From positions 1-64,000 of the forward strand of contig NZ_JANHKP010000012.1 of assembly GCF_024497955.1 (NCBI RefSeq): a stretch of 64,000 nucleotides of DNA, read 5' to 3'. A model generated the notes under the pieces. The model saw only the letters and a list, made by a program, of their open reading frames with translations, did no database searches and was not told where the DNA came from. A program made the translations under genes and the position numbers. Shown here piece by piece: positions 44,865 through 55,793 of the stretch. The stretch's first letter is position 1. The number at the start of each line of letters is the position of its first letter. This DNA is from Streptomyces sp. C10-9-1 (lineage in GTDB: Bacteria > Actinomycetota > Actinomycetes > Streptomycetales > Streptomycetaceae).

Positions 44865-45263
44865 GTGCCGGAGACGAGCGTGGTCCCACTCGCGGCGGAG
44901 TACTTCCGCGGCTACACGGTCGTCGGCCTGCTCGCGGCGGCCGGCGTGCTCTTCGTGGCCGTGGCCTTCACCGCCGGGCGGCTGCTGCGGCCCGCCGTGC
45001 CCACCCCGGAGAAGCTGCTCACCTACGAGTGCGGCGTGGACCCGGTGGGCGAGGGCTGGGCCCACACCCAGGTGCGCTACTACGTCTACGCCTTCCTCTA
45101 CGTGATCTTCGCCGTGGACTCGATCTTCCTCTTCCCCTGGGCGACCGTCTTCGCCGCCGACGGATACGGCGCCACGACGCTCGTCGAGATGTTCGTCTTC
45201 CTCGGCTTCCTGGCCGTGGGACTGCTCTACGCGTACAAGAAGGGCGTCCTGACATGGGCGTGA
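44865..45263 (+). CDS. nuoA2: Complex I subunit A, second cluster
   Basis: A 132-residue three-helix subunit homologous to NuoA. The conserved loop reads LLTYECGVDPVGEGW and is followed by YYVYAFLYVIFAVDSIFLFPW in helix 2. The GTG at 44865 is chosen from GGGAG-type sequence upstream and the family N terminus. It overlaps nuoB2 by 10 bases. First of ten genes that lack D, E, F and G homologues. Confidence 0.93.
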   Translation: MPETSVVPLAAEYFRGYTVVGLLAAAGVLFVAVAFTAGRLLRPAVPTPEKLLTYECGVDPVGEGWAHTQVRYYVYAFLYVIFAVDSIFLFPWATVFAADGYGATTLVEMFVFLGFLAVGLLYAYKKGVLTWA

Positions 45264-45874
45264 ACCCGGTGGACCTGCCCGAGCCCCAGCGGCTCGGCGT
45301 GCTCTCGCGCCTCGCTCCGGAACCGATGAAGGTGGTCCTCAACTGGGGGCGCCGCTACAGCCTGTGGGTCTTCAACTTCGGACTCGCCTGCTGCGCCATC
45401 GAGTTCATCGCCGCCTCCATGGCGCGCCACGACTTCATCCGGCTCGGCGTGATCCCCTTCGCGCCCGGCCCCCGGCAGGCGGACCTGATGATCGTCTCCG
45501 GCACCGTCACGGACAAGATGGCCCCGGCGGTCAAGCGCCTGTACGAACAGATGCCTGAGCCGAAGTACGTGATCTCCTTCGGCGCCTGCTCCAACTGCGG
45601 CGGTCCCTACTGGGACTCCTACGCGGTGACCAAGGGCGTCGACCAGATCATCCCCGTCGACGTGTACGTGCCCGGCTGCCCGCCCCGGCCCGAGGCCCTG
45701 CTCCAGGGCATCCTCAAGCTCCAGGAGAAGATCGCACGCGAGTCGCTGGGGGAGCGCTACGGACACGGCGGGACGCGTCCCTCGACGGAGGCCCTGCGCA
45801 GCGGCCTGGCCGCCCCGCCCCCGCCCCCGGCGCCCGAGCCGGGCCCCGGACCGGAAGGAGGGGACGGCCGGTGA
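45254..45874 (+). CDS. nuoB2: Complex I subunit B, second cluster
   Basis: A 206-residue Fe-S subunit. The cluster N2 ligands are conserved: tandem Cys46-Cys47, Cys112 in FGACSN and Cys142 in PGCPPRP, so it can still pass electrons to quinone. An extra Cys115 (ACSNCGG) resembles archaeal and deep-branching forms. The C-terminal 45 residues are Pro/Gly-rich. It would normally form the quinone site with NuoD, but this cluster has no nuoD. It overlaps nuoC2 by GTGA. Confidence 0.93.
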   Translation: MGVNPVDLPEPQRLGVLSRLAPEPMKVVLNWGRRYSLWVFNFGLACCAIEFIAASMARHDFIRLGVIPFAPGPRQADLMIVSGTVTDKMAPAVKRLYEQMPEPKYVISFGACSNCGGPYWDSYAVTKGVDQIIPVDVYVPGCPPRPEALLQGILKLQEKIARESLGERYGHGGTRPSTEALRSGLAAPPPPPAPEPGPGPEGGDGR

Positions 45875-46986
45875 ACGCCTACGACCGTCTGCCCGAGGCG
45901 GCGGCCGAGCTCTTCGGCCCCGGGGCCACCGCCGAGCGCAGCCACGACCTGCTCACGGTGGACGTCCCCCCGCAGGAGTGGCTCCGCGCCCTTCGGACCG
46001 CCCGCTCCACCCTCGGCTGCACCTTCTTCGACTGGCTGAGCGCCGTCGACGAGCCGGGCACCGGCTTCCGGGTCTGCGCGCACGTCGCGGCCCTCGGCCG
46101 GGGCACCGTCCGCCGGCTGCTGCTGCGCACCACCGTGCCGCACGACGCCCCCTCGCTGCCGACCGCCGTGGACGTGTACGCCGGTGCCGACTGGCACGAG
46201 CGCGAGACCCACGAGATGTTCGGAGTGGACTTCACCGGCCACCCGCACCTGCACCCGCTGCTGCTGCCCGAGGGGTTCGAGGGCCACCCCCTGCGCAAGG
46301 ACTTCGTGCTCGCCGCCCGGGTCGCCAAGGCGTGGCCGGGCGCCAAGGAACCGGGGGAGTCGGAGCACGGGGGCCCCAAGCGCCGCCAGATGCTGCCCCC
46401 CGGGGTGCCCGACCCCAACGAGTGGGGACCGCTGAAGGGCCAGCTCCCGCCTGCTCCGGCGCGTCCCGCCCGGGCCGCGCGCGGTGCCGCCGCGGGGGAG
46501 CGGCCCGTGCGCCGCACCCGCAGCGCGTCGGGGGGCTCGGCCTCCCAGGCGGCCGGGACCGCCGCGTCCCCGGAGCCCGGGACCGCCTCCGACGCCCCGG
46601 CGGCGGGGGAGCGCCCGCCCCGCCGCAACCGCAGCGCCGCCGAGGGCTCGGCCTCGCAGCCCGCGCCCCCCGCGTCCCGCCCCCGCCGCAACCGCAGCGC
46701 CGCCGAGGGTTCCGCCTCGCAGTCCGCGCCCCCCGCGCCCGGCACCGGCCCGGACGACGCCGGCACCGCCCCGCAGGCGCCCCGCAGCGCGGACGCCCCC
46801 TGGCACCACGCCCGCCCGGCCTTCGACGACGCCGGCCCCGGTGCGCAGGGCGAGCCGCCCTCCGGCACCGGCGGCCGCACGGCCCCGGACACCGGCGCAC
46901 CCGGGACCGACCGGCCCGAAGAGCACGCACCCGAGGCCACCGACGGGCCCGGGACCGACCGACCGACCGGAGGCGACCCCGCGTGA
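45871..46986 (+). CDS. nuoC2: Complex I subunit C with long repetitive tail, second cluster
   Basis: A 371-residue protein. Only the first 195 or so residues are NuoC-like, including DWHERETHEMFGVDFTGHPHL and the GHPLRKDF end. The remaining 175 residues are Pro/Ala/Ser/Arg-rich and disordered. They contain three related units of the form RRnRSaaEGSASQ, two of them near-identical 63-base direct repeats starting at 46621 and 46684. No NuoD motif (QHPxTHG) is present. GTG starts overlap at both ends (nuoB2 and nuoH2). Confidence 0.9.
   Translation: MNAYDRLPEAAAELFGPGATAERSHDLLTVDVPPQEWLRALRTARSTLGCTFFDWLSAVDEPGTGFRVCAHVAALGRGTVRRLLLRTTVPHDAPSLPTAVDVYAGADWHERETHEMFGVDFTGHPHLHPLLLPEGFEGHPLRKDFVLAARVAKAWPGAKEPGESEHGGPKRRQMLPPGVPDPNEWGPLKGQLPPAPARPARAARGAAAGERPVRRTRSASGGSASQAAGTAASPEPGTASDAPAAGERPPRRNRSAAEGSASQPAPPASRPRRNRSAAEGSASQSAPPAPGTGPDDAGTAPQAPRSADAPWHHARPAFDDAGPGAQGEPPSGTGGRTAPDTGAPGTDRPEEHAPEATDGPGTDRPTGGDPA
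46621..46741. repeat. Tandem 63-base repeat inside nuoC2
   Basis: Two in-frame copies of a 21-codon unit start at 46621 and 46684. They encode RRNRSAAEGSASQ followed by a variable Pro/Ala spacer. A more diverged copy (RRTRSASGGSASQ) lies upstream near 46508. Confidence 0.8.
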
Positions 46987-47942
46987 ACGACGTGCTCGAC
47001 GTCGCCCTCCGGCTCCTCGCCGTCTTCGCCGCGTTCCTGGTCCTCCCGCTCGTCGTCGGGCAGACCGAGCACAAGGTGATGGCCCATATGCAGGGCCGGC
47101 TCGGCCCCATGTACGCGGGCGGCTTCCACGGCTGGGCGCAGCTCGTCGCCGACGGCGTGAAGTTCGCGCAGAAGGAGGACGTGGTCCCGGCCGAGGCCGA
47201 CCGCCGCGTCTTCCGCCTCGCTCCCGCCGTCGCCCTCCTGCCCTACCTCCTCGTGCTCCTCGCGATCCCCGTCGGACCGGACACGGTCGGGCAGGTCGTG
47301 GACGCGGGCGTCTTCTTCGTCCTCGCCGTGATGGGCGTCGGCGTACTCGGCTCCCTCATGGCGGGCTGGGCCTCGGCCAACAAGTTCTCCCTCCTCGGCG
47401 GGCTGCGCACCGCGGCCCAACTGCTCTCCTACGAGCTGCCGATGCTGCTGGCCGCCGCCTCCGTCGCGATGGCCGCGGGCACCGTCTCCCTCACGGGCAT
47501 CCTCGACGCCTTCGAGTGGTGGTGGCTGCCCTGGCAGATCGTCGGGGCCGTCGTCTTCTTCGTCGCCGGACTCGCCGAACTCCAGCGGCCGCCCTTCGAC
47601 ATGCCGGTCGCCGACTCCGAGATCATCTTCGGCGCCTACACCGAGTACACCGGAATGCGCTTCGCGCTGTTCCTGCTCGCCGAGTACGCGGGCATCGTGG
47701 TGCTCTGCGGCCTCACCACGGTCCTCTTCCTCGGCGGCTGGCACGGACCGCTGGGCGCCGACGGCCTCGGCTGGCTCTGGACCCTGCTGAAGACCGCGGT
47801 GCTCGCCTTCGTCGTCATCTGGCTGCGGGTCTCCTACCCCCGGATGCGCGAGGACCAGCTCCAGCGGCTCGCCTGGACCGTCCTCGTCCCCCTCGCCCTC
47901 GCCCAGATCGCCCTCACCGGCGTCGTCAAGGTGGTGCTCTAG
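46983..47942 (+). CDS. nuoH2: Complex I subunit H, second cluster
   Basis: A 319-residue membrane subunit of about eight helices, the standard length without the C-terminal tail of NuoH1. It keeps EHKVMAHMQGRLGPMYAGGFHGWAQ, ELQRPPFDMPVADSEIIFG and YTEYTGMRFALFLLAEY, which line the quinone entry tunnel. GTG at 46983 overlaps nuoC2. In common with other H subunits it connects the electron-transfer arm to the proton pumps. Confidence 0.94.
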   Translation: MNDVLDVALRLLAVFAAFLVLPLVVGQTEHKVMAHMQGRLGPMYAGGFHGWAQLVADGVKFAQKEDVVPAEADRRVFRLAPAVALLPYLLVLLAIPVGPDTVGQVVDAGVFFVLAVMGVGVLGSLMAGWASANKFSLLGGLRTAAQLLSYELPMLLAAASVAMAAGTVSLTGILDAFEWWWLPWQIVGAVVFFVAGLAELQRPPFDMPVADSEIIFGAYTEYTGMRFALFLLAEYAGIVVLCGLTTVLFLGGWHGPLGADGLGWLWTLLKTAVLAFVVIWLRVSYPRMREDQLQRLAWTVLVPLALAQIALTGVVKVVL

Positions 47943-47944
47943 CC

Positions 47945-48568
47945 GTGTCCCCGATCCCCGGATCCGGCCTCGCCAAGGGCCTGGCCGTCACCCTGCGGAC
48001 GATGACGAGGAGATCCGTCACCGCCCGGTACCCGGACGTCCTCCCCGACCTGCCGCCCCGCACCCGCGGGGTCATCGGACTGTTCGAGGAGAACTGCACG
48101 GTCTGCATGCTGTGCGCCCGCGAGTGCCCGGACTGGTGCATCTACATCGACTCCCACAAGGAGACCGTGCCGCCCGCGGCCCCCGGCGGCCGCGAACGCA
48201 GCCGCAACGTGCTGGACCGCTTCGCCATCGACTTCTCGCTCTGCATGTACTGCGGCATCTGCATCGAGGTCTGCCCCTTCGACGCGCTGTTCTGGTCGCC
48301 CGAGTTCGAGTACGCGGAGACCGACATCCACGAACTCACCCACGAGCGGGACAAGCTCCGGGAGTGGATGTGGACGGTGCCCGCGCCGCCGCCGCTCGAC
48401 CCGCGGGCCGAGGAGCCCAAGGAGCTCGCCGCCGCCCGCAAGGCCGCCGAGAAGCTCGAAGCCGCCGAGGCCGCGGCGGCGGCCCGGGCCGACGAGCCCT
48501 CCGGGCCCGCCGCCGAGGCCGACGGCACCGGCGGCGGCGACCGCCAGGGCGGGGAGGGACCGGCATGA
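47945..48568 (+). CDS. nuoI2: Complex I subunit I (2x 4Fe-4S), second cluster
   Basis: A 207-residue ferredoxin-like subunit with both cluster sets intact: Cys51/54/57/61 and Cys100/103/106/110. In a complex without NuoG this subunit is exposed and could accept electrons directly from ferredoxin, as NdhI does in chloroplast and cyanobacterial NDH-1. The last 55 residues are an Ala/Glu-rich helix-like tail. It starts with a GTG 2 bases after nuoH2 and overlaps nuoJ2. Confidence 0.93.
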   Translation: MSPIPGSGLAKGLAVTLRTMTRRSVTARYPDVLPDLPPRTRGVIGLFEENCTVCMLCARECPDWCIYIDSHKETVPPAAPGGRERSRNVLDRFAIDFSLCMYCGICIEVCPFDALFWSPEFEYAETDIHELTHERDKLREWMWTVPAPPPLDPRAEEPKELAAARKAAEKLEAAEAAAAARADEPSGPAAEADGTGGGDRQGGEGPA

Positions 48569-49170
48569 CGCCCGCCGCCCCCCAGGGGTTCCTCTCCCCT
48601 ACGGGCGTCGAGGTCGCCTTCGTCCTGGTCGGCCTCGCCACCCTCGGCGCCGCGCTCGTCTCCGTCACCACCCGCCGGCTGGTGCACGCCGCCCTCTGGC
48701 TGGTCGTCGCCCTCGGCGGCGTGGCCGTCGAGTACCTGCTGCTCACGGCCGAGTTCATCGCCTGGGTGCAGGTGCTGATCTACGTCGGCTCCGTGGTCGT
48801 GCTGCTGCTGTTCGGGCTGATGCTGACCAAGGCGCCCATCGGGCCCTCCCCGGACGCGGACTCCGGCAACCGGTGGATCGCCCTCGGCGTGGCCGGGCTC
48901 GCCGCCGCCACCCTCGGCTGGGTCGTCCTCGACGCCTTCCGCACCGCCTGGATCGATCTGGACGGACCCGTCCAGGGCTCCACCCGGGTCACCGGCGACA
49001 TGCTCTTCCGGCACTGGGTGCTGCCCTTCGAGGCCCTCTCGGTGCTGCTGCTCGCCGCCCTCGTCGGGGCGATCGTGCTCTCCCGCAAGGACCCCCGGGC
49101 CACCGGGGACACGGCGGCCCCCGGCTCCCGGGGGGCCGACGGCACCGAGGACCCCGAGGGGACGCGCTGA
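48565..49170 (+). CDS. nuoJ2: Complex I subunit J, second cluster
   Basis: A 201-residue membrane subunit with about five helices. Helix 3 contains VQVLIYVGSVVVLLLFGLML, matching the conserved NuoJ region. It is shorter than NuoJ1 because it lacks the charged tail. ATGA overlap with nuoI2 and one-base overlap with nuoK2. Confidence 0.92.
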   Translation: MTPAAPQGFLSPTGVEVAFVLVGLATLGAALVSVTTRRLVHAALWLVVALGGVAVEYLLLTAEFIAWVQVLIYVGSVVVLLLFGLMLTKAPIGPSPDADSGNRWIALGVAGLAAATLGWVVLDAFRTAWIDLDGPVQGSTRVTGDMLFRHWVLPFEALSVLLLAALVGAIVLSRKDPRATGDTAAPGSRGADGTEDPEGTR

Positions 49171-49555
49171 TGCATCTCGCCTATCCCGCCGTCCTCGCCG
49201 TGCTGCTGTTCTGCATCGGCCTGTACGGCGTGCTCGCCCGCCGCAACGCGATCCTGGTCCTGATGTCCGTCGAGCTGATGCTCAACGCCGTCAACCTCAA
49301 CCTGGTCGCCTTCGACGTCTGGCTCCGCGACACCCTGCACGCCGGGCAGGCCCTGACCCTGTTCACCATCGCGATCGCCGCCGCCGAGATCGGCATCGGC
49401 CTGGCGATCGTGCTGATGGTCTACCGCAACCGCGGCACCTCCGACGTCGACCGCCTGCGCGACACCGCCGAGCGGCCCGGCGACGACGGGCCCGGCGGCG
49501 GACCGGACCGCCCGACCGCGCCCGCGGACCGCGAGGAGAAGGCCGAGGCCGCCGC

Positions 49556-49559
<4 letters not shown>
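49170..49559 (+). CDS. nuoK2: Complex I subunit K, second cluster
   Basis: A 129-residue subunit. The first 95 residues match NuoK with the proton-transfer glutamates Glu35 (VELMLN) and Glu73 (AAAEIGIG). A 35-residue charged tail is added at the C terminus. It starts in a TGATG junction with nuoJ2 and overlaps nuoL2 by GTGA. Confidence 0.93.
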
Positions 49560-51508
<1,949 letters not shown>

Positions 51509-51511
51509 GCC

Positions 51512-53179
51512 GTGATCGACATCAGCGAGTCCGTGATGCGGCTCCTCCTCGTCTTCATCGTCGCCGCCCCGCTCGTCGGTGCCGCCGCGGCCCTGCTGCC
51601 CGCCCCGCCCGGCCTGCGCGGCACCGGACCCGACCAGGCCGTGCTGCGCCACGGGGTGACCGTCACCGGCGCCGTGCTGCTCGCCTCCCTCGTCCTGGCG
51701 GCCGGCTTCGACCACGACGACCCCTCGCGGATGCAGGCCACCACCGACCTCAGCTGGATCCCCGCCCTCGACGTGCGGATCCACCTCGGCGTGGACGGCA
51801 TCTCGCTCCCGCTGATCGTGCTGACCTCCCTGCTGACCTTCCTCTGCGCACTGCACAGCTACGCCACCCGGCGCTCCGGCTCCGGCGCCCCCGCGGGCGG
51901 CCACTCGGCCAGGGCATTCACCGCCCTGCTCCTCGTCCTCGCGTCCGGCACCCTGGCGACCTTCGCCGTCCTGGACCTGGTCCTGTTCTTCCTGGCCTTC
52001 GAGACGGTCCTCATCCCGATGTACTTCCTCATCGCCCGCTGGGGCGGCGCCGGACGGCGGGCCGCCGCGTGGAAGTTCATCCTCTACACGCTCCTCGGCT
52101 CCGTGGTGATGCTGCTGGGCCTGCTGCTGGTCGGCCTCCAGGCCGGCACCTTCGACATGGTCGCCCTCGCCGCGGGCGAGGGTGGCGGGCTGACGGCCAC
52201 CGTGCAGGTCACCGCCGCCCTGGCCATCGGTCTCGGCCTCGCGGTCAAGACCCCGATGTGGCCGCTGCACACCTGGCTGCCCGACGCCCACACCGCCGCG
52301 CCCACCGTCGGCTCGGTCCTGCTGGCGGGCGTCCTGCTCAAGATGGGCACCTACGGCCTCGTCCGGATCGTGCTGCCGATCACCCCGCACGGCATGCAGG
52401 TCCTCGCTCCCTACCTGGCCGGCTTCGCCGCCGTGGGCATCGTCTACGGGTCCCTCGCCTGCCTCTCCCTGGCCCGGCGGGGCTCGGGCGGCGACCTGAA
52501 GCGCCTGATCGCCTACTCCTCCGTCGGCCACATGGGCTTCGTCCTGCTCGGCATCGCCAGCATGACCCCGACCGGGGTCAACGGCGCCCTGTTCGCCAAC
52601 GTCGCCCACGGGCTGATCACCGGTCTGCTCTTCTTCCTCGTCGGCGCCGTCAAGGAGCGCTACGGCACCGCCGACCTCGACACCCTCGCCGGAGCGGGCG
52701 GCGCCGCGCTCTACGGGCGGGCGCCCCGGCTCGGGGGGCTGCTCGCCTTCGCCGCCGTCGCCTCCCTGGGCCTGCCCGGGCTCGCCGGGTTCTGGGGGGA
52801 GATGCTCGCGATGTTCGGGGCCTTCGACCCCGCCGAGGGCCTGAACCGGCCCGCCTTCCTCGTCTTCCTGTCCGTGGCGGCCTTCGGCACCCTGCTGACC
52901 GCCGCGTACCTCCTCGTCGTGGTGCGGCGCGTGTGCATGGGCGCCACCGCGCCGGTGCCCGGCGCCCCCGCGGAGGCCGCGGCCCCCGGTCGCCCGGGCC
53001 CGGCCGGGGCCGCCGGCCCCCCGGAGCCGCCCGGCACCCTCGCCGACCTCCGCGGCCACGAGGCGGCCGCCTGGACGCCGCTCGTCGCCCTCACCGTCCT
53101 CGCCGGACTCTGGCCCGCGGTCCTCCTCGGGCTCACCGACCCGGCCGTGCAGCAGCTCCTCGCAGGAGGCAGGTCGTGA
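51512..53179 (+). CDS. nuoM2: Complex I subunit M (proton pump), second cluster
   Basis: A 555-residue antiporter-like pump. The functional glutamate is in FETVLIPMYFLIARW and the lysines in AVKTPMWPLHTWLPDAHTAAP and LLKMGTY. Near residues 485-515 is a Pro/Gly/Ala-rich loop not seen in NuoM1. Starts with GTG 3 bases after nuoL2, and overlaps nuoN2. Confidence 0.95.
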   Translation: MIDISESVMRLLLVFIVAAPLVGAAAALLPAPPGLRGTGPDQAVLRHGVTVTGAVLLASLVLAAGFDHDDPSRMQATTDLSWIPALDVRIHLGVDGISLPLIVLTSLLTFLCALHSYATRRSGSGAPAGGHSARAFTALLLVLASGTLATFAVLDLVLFFLAFETVLIPMYFLIARWGGAGRRAAAWKFILYTLLGSVVMLLGLLLVGLQAGTFDMVALAAGEGGGLTATVQVTAALAIGLGLAVKTPMWPLHTWLPDAHTAAPTVGSVLLAGVLLKMGTYGLVRIVLPITPHGMQVLAPYLAGFAAVGIVYGSLACLSLARRGSGGDLKRLIAYSSVGHMGFVLLGIASMTPTGVNGALFANVAHGLITGLLFFLVGAVKERYGTADLDTLAGAGGAALYGRAPRLGGLLAFAAVASLGLPGLAGFWGEMLAMFGAFDPAEGLNRPAFLVFLSVAAFGTLLTAAYLLVVVRRVCMGATAPVPGAPAEAAAPGRPGPAGAAGPPEPPGTLADLRGHEAAAWTPLVALTVLAGLWPAVLLGLTDPAVQQLLAGGRS

Positions 53180-54717
53180 ACCCGGCAGCCGCCGGCCTCG
53201 TCCAGTCGGTCGACTGGCAGGCCATCGCCCCGCCCACCCTCACCGCGGTGGCCGCCCTGGCGGTCCTCGTCGCGGACCTGTTCACCGAGGAGCGCCGCAA
53301 GCCGCTCCTCGGCGCCACGGCGATCGCCGGACTCGCCGCCGCGCTGCTGGCCCTGATCCCGCTGCGCGCCGGTGACCGCTCCACGTTCTGCCTGACCACC
53401 GACGCGACCGCGTGCAGCTACACCGCGGACCACTTCACCCTCGTCATCCAGTTCCTGGTCCTGGGCGGCGCCCTGCTGACGGCCGTCCTCTCCCTCACCG
53501 ACACCCGCCGCGAGCTGCCCGCGGGCGAGTACTGGTTCCTGCTGCTGGCCTCGGCCGCGGGCGCCGCCCTGCTGCCCGCCTCCCGCGACCTCGCCACCCT
53601 CGTCGTCGCCCTGGAGGTCGCCTCGCTGCCCGCGTTCGCGCTCGTGGGACTGCGCCGGGGCGACCGGAGGTCCAGCGAGGCGGCGCTGAAGTTCTTCCTC
53701 TCCTCCGTCACCGCGACGGCCGTGACGCTCCTCGGCGTCAGCTTCGTCTACGCCTCCACCGGCACCCTGCACCTCACCCGGGTGGCCGCCGGACTGGCGG
53801 AGGTACCCGCCCCCCTCGACACCCTGGCCACCACCGGAGTGGCCCTGACCCTGGTGGGCTTCGCCTTCAAGACCGCCGCCGTTCCCTTCCACTTCTGGGT
53901 CCCCGACACCTACGCCGGGGCCCCGCTGCCCGTGGCGGGCTACCTCTCCGTGGTGGGCAAGGCGGTCGGCTTCACCGGCCTGATCCTGGTGACCGTCGTC
54001 GCCTTCCCCGGCCACGCCCGGGTGTGGGGGCCCGTACTGGCGGTCCTGGCGGCCCTGACCATGACCGCGGGCAACGTCGCCGCCCTGCGCCAGTCGGCCA
54101 CCCGCGCCGGGGGCGCCGTCCGCCTGCTCGCCTGGTCCTCCGTCGGGCAGGCCGGCTACCTGCTCGTGCCGATCGCCGCCGCCGCGTACGCCGGGGGCGA
54201 CCGGATCGGCGCCACCGTCGCCTACGCGCTGATGTACGCGGTGGTGAACCTCGGGGCGTTCTCGGTCGCGGCGCTCGTCGCCCGCACCCGACCGGCCAAC
54301 CGGATCGCCGACTACCGGGGCCTGTACGCGACCCGTCCGCTCGCCGCCCTGGCCCTGGGCTTCTTCCTGCTCTGCCTGGCCGGACTGCCCCCGGGCGTCA
54401 TCGGCCTGTTCGCCAAGGTGGCCGTCTTCTCGGCGGCGGTCGACGCGGGCCTCGGCTGGCTGGCCGTCGTCATGGCCGTCAACGTCGTGGTGGCCCTCTA
54501 CTACTACCTGCGCTGGACGGCGCTCCTCTTCCGCGCCCCCGACGCGGCCGGGGACTCCGGGGCGCCGGTGTCCGCCGAGGGGGACCGGCCCGTCCCCTCG
54601 CGGCGTCCCCGGCCCGCCCCGGCGGCGGTCGCCGTCGCGGTGACCGCGGCGGCGGCCGTGGTCCTCTCCGGCTGGCCCCAGCCGGTGCTGCGGTTCGCGG
54701 CGACCACCCTCTTCTGA
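53176..54717 (+). CDS. nuoN2: Complex I subunit N (proton pump), second cluster
   Basis: A 513-residue antiporter-like subunit and last gene of the cluster. The key glutamate is in LEVASLPAFALVGLRRGD and the lysines in FKTAAVPFHFWVPDTYAGAP and VGKAVGF. The GTG at 53176 fits the family start. Both membrane and Fe-S parts of the second complex are thus intact, while NADH-binding genes are absent. Confidence 0.95.
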   Translation: MNPAAAGLVQSVDWQAIAPPTLTAVAALAVLVADLFTEERRKPLLGATAIAGLAAALLALIPLRAGDRSTFCLTTDATACSYTADHFTLVIQFLVLGGALLTAVLSLTDTRRELPAGEYWFLLLASAAGAALLPASRDLATLVVALEVASLPAFALVGLRRGDRRSSEAALKFFLSSVTATAVTLLGVSFVYASTGTLHLTRVAAGLAEVPAPLDTLATTGVALTLVGFAFKTAAVPFHFWVPDTYAGAPLPVAGYLSVVGKAVGFTGLILVTVVAFPGHARVWGPVLAVLAALTMTAGNVAALRQSATRAGGAVRLLAWSSVGQAGYLLVPIAAAAYAGGDRIGATVAYALMYAVVNLGAFSVAALVARTRPANRIADYRGLYATRPLAALALGFFLLCLAGLPPGVIGLFAKVAVFSAAVDAGLGWLAVVMAVNVVVALYYYLRWTALLFRAPDAAGDSGAPVSAEGDRPVPSRRPRPAPAAVAVAVTAAAAVVLSGWPQPVLRFAATTLF

Positions 54718-54820
54718 CCCCGCCCGGGGCCGCCGGATCCCGCCCCCGCCCCCGCTTCGCGGACCCCCCGCGCCGGGGGCGGCGTCACCCGGACGGCGCC
54801 GGCCGCGGCCCGGTGACACG

Positions 54821-54847
54821 GGGAACCAGCGTCCCCCGCCTGGCGTT
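54821..54847 (+). promoter_or_regulatory. Candidate SigR/SigE-type ECF promoter of htpX
   Basis: GGGAAC (54821-54826), 18 bases, then GTT (54845-54847) fits the SigR pattern GGGAAt-N18-GTT. It lies about 80 bp before htpX. A stress-sigma promoter would suit a membrane-protein quality-control protease; direct evidence is lacking. Confidence 0.42.
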
Positions 54848-54929
54848 GACCAGAACAGAAGGGTCCACTGGAGGGTGGAGCACCACCAGGCAAAAGGGTT
54901 CCCCTGCCGCACCACTTGGAGGGCGTACC

Positions 54930-55793
54930 GTGCACCGCCGGCACAACGGGCTGAAGACCGCCGTACTCCTCGGGGGCCTGTCCGCACTGATCCTCGTCAT
55001 CGGCAGCTTCTTCGGCCGTACGGGGCTGGTCGTCGCGCTCGTCGTCGCCGTCGGCACCAACGCCTACGCCTATGTCAACAGCGACAAGCTCGCACTGCGG
55101 GCCATGCGGGCCCGGCCGGTGAGCGAGTTCGAGGCCCCGGCGCTCTACCGCATGGTCCGGGAGCTCTCCACGGCCGCCCGCCAGCCCATGCCCCGGCTCT
55201 ACATCTCCCCGACCCAGGCGCCGAACGCCTTCGCCACCGGCCGCAACCCGCGCAACGCCGCGGTGTGCTGCACCGAGGGCATCCTCGCGCTCCTCGACGA
55301 GCGGGAACTGCGCGGCGTCATCGGCCACGAGCTCAGCCACGTCCACAACCGGGACATCCTCATCTCCTCCGTCGCGGGAGCCCTCGCCTCGGTGGTGATG
55401 TTCCTGGTCAACTTCGCCTGGCTGATCCCCGTCGGCCGCTCCAGCGACGACGACGGCCCGGGCCTCTTCGGCCTCCTGCTCATCATGATCCTCGGCCCGC
55501 TGGCCGCCTCCGTCATCCAACTCGCGGTCAGCCGCTCGCGCGAGTACGAGGCCGACGCCTCCGGAGCGCACCTCACCGGCGACCCGCTCGCCCTGGCCAG
55601 CGCCCTGCGCAAGCTGGAGGCGGGCACCAGGCAGCTCCCGCTGCCACCGGAGCCCCGGCTGGAGACGGCGAGCCACATGATGATCGCCCACCCCTTCGCC
55701 CCCGGGCGCGGCCTCTCCAGGATGTTCTCCACCCACCCGCCGATGGCGGAACGCATCGCACGACTAGAGCAGATGGCAGGTCACCGCCCATGA
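54930..55793 (+). CDS. htpX: Membrane zinc protease HtpX
   Basis: A 287-residue M48 protease that degrades damaged membrane proteins. Two N-terminal helices (about 12-48) and two more (about 145-200) anchor it. The zinc motif HELSH is at 133-137 and the third ligand glutamate lies in EYEADA near 207. The GTG at 54930 has GGAGG 7 bases upstream, fixing the start. It overlaps yccF by ATGA, so the two are co-expressed, probably from the stress-type promoter upstream. Confidence 0.93.
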   Translation: MHRRHNGLKTAVLLGGLSALILVIGSFFGRTGLVVALVVAVGTNAYAYVNSDKLALRAMRARPVSEFEAPALYRMVRELSTAARQPMPRLYISPTQAPNAFATGRNPRNAAVCCTEGILALLDERELRGVIGHELSHVHNRDILISSVAGALASVVMFLVNFAWLIPVGRSSDDDGPGLFGLLLIMILGPLAASVIQLAVSRSREYEADASGAHLTGDPLALASALRKLEAGTRQLPLPPEPRLETASHMMIAHPFAPGRGLSRMFSTHPPMAERIARLEQMAGHRP

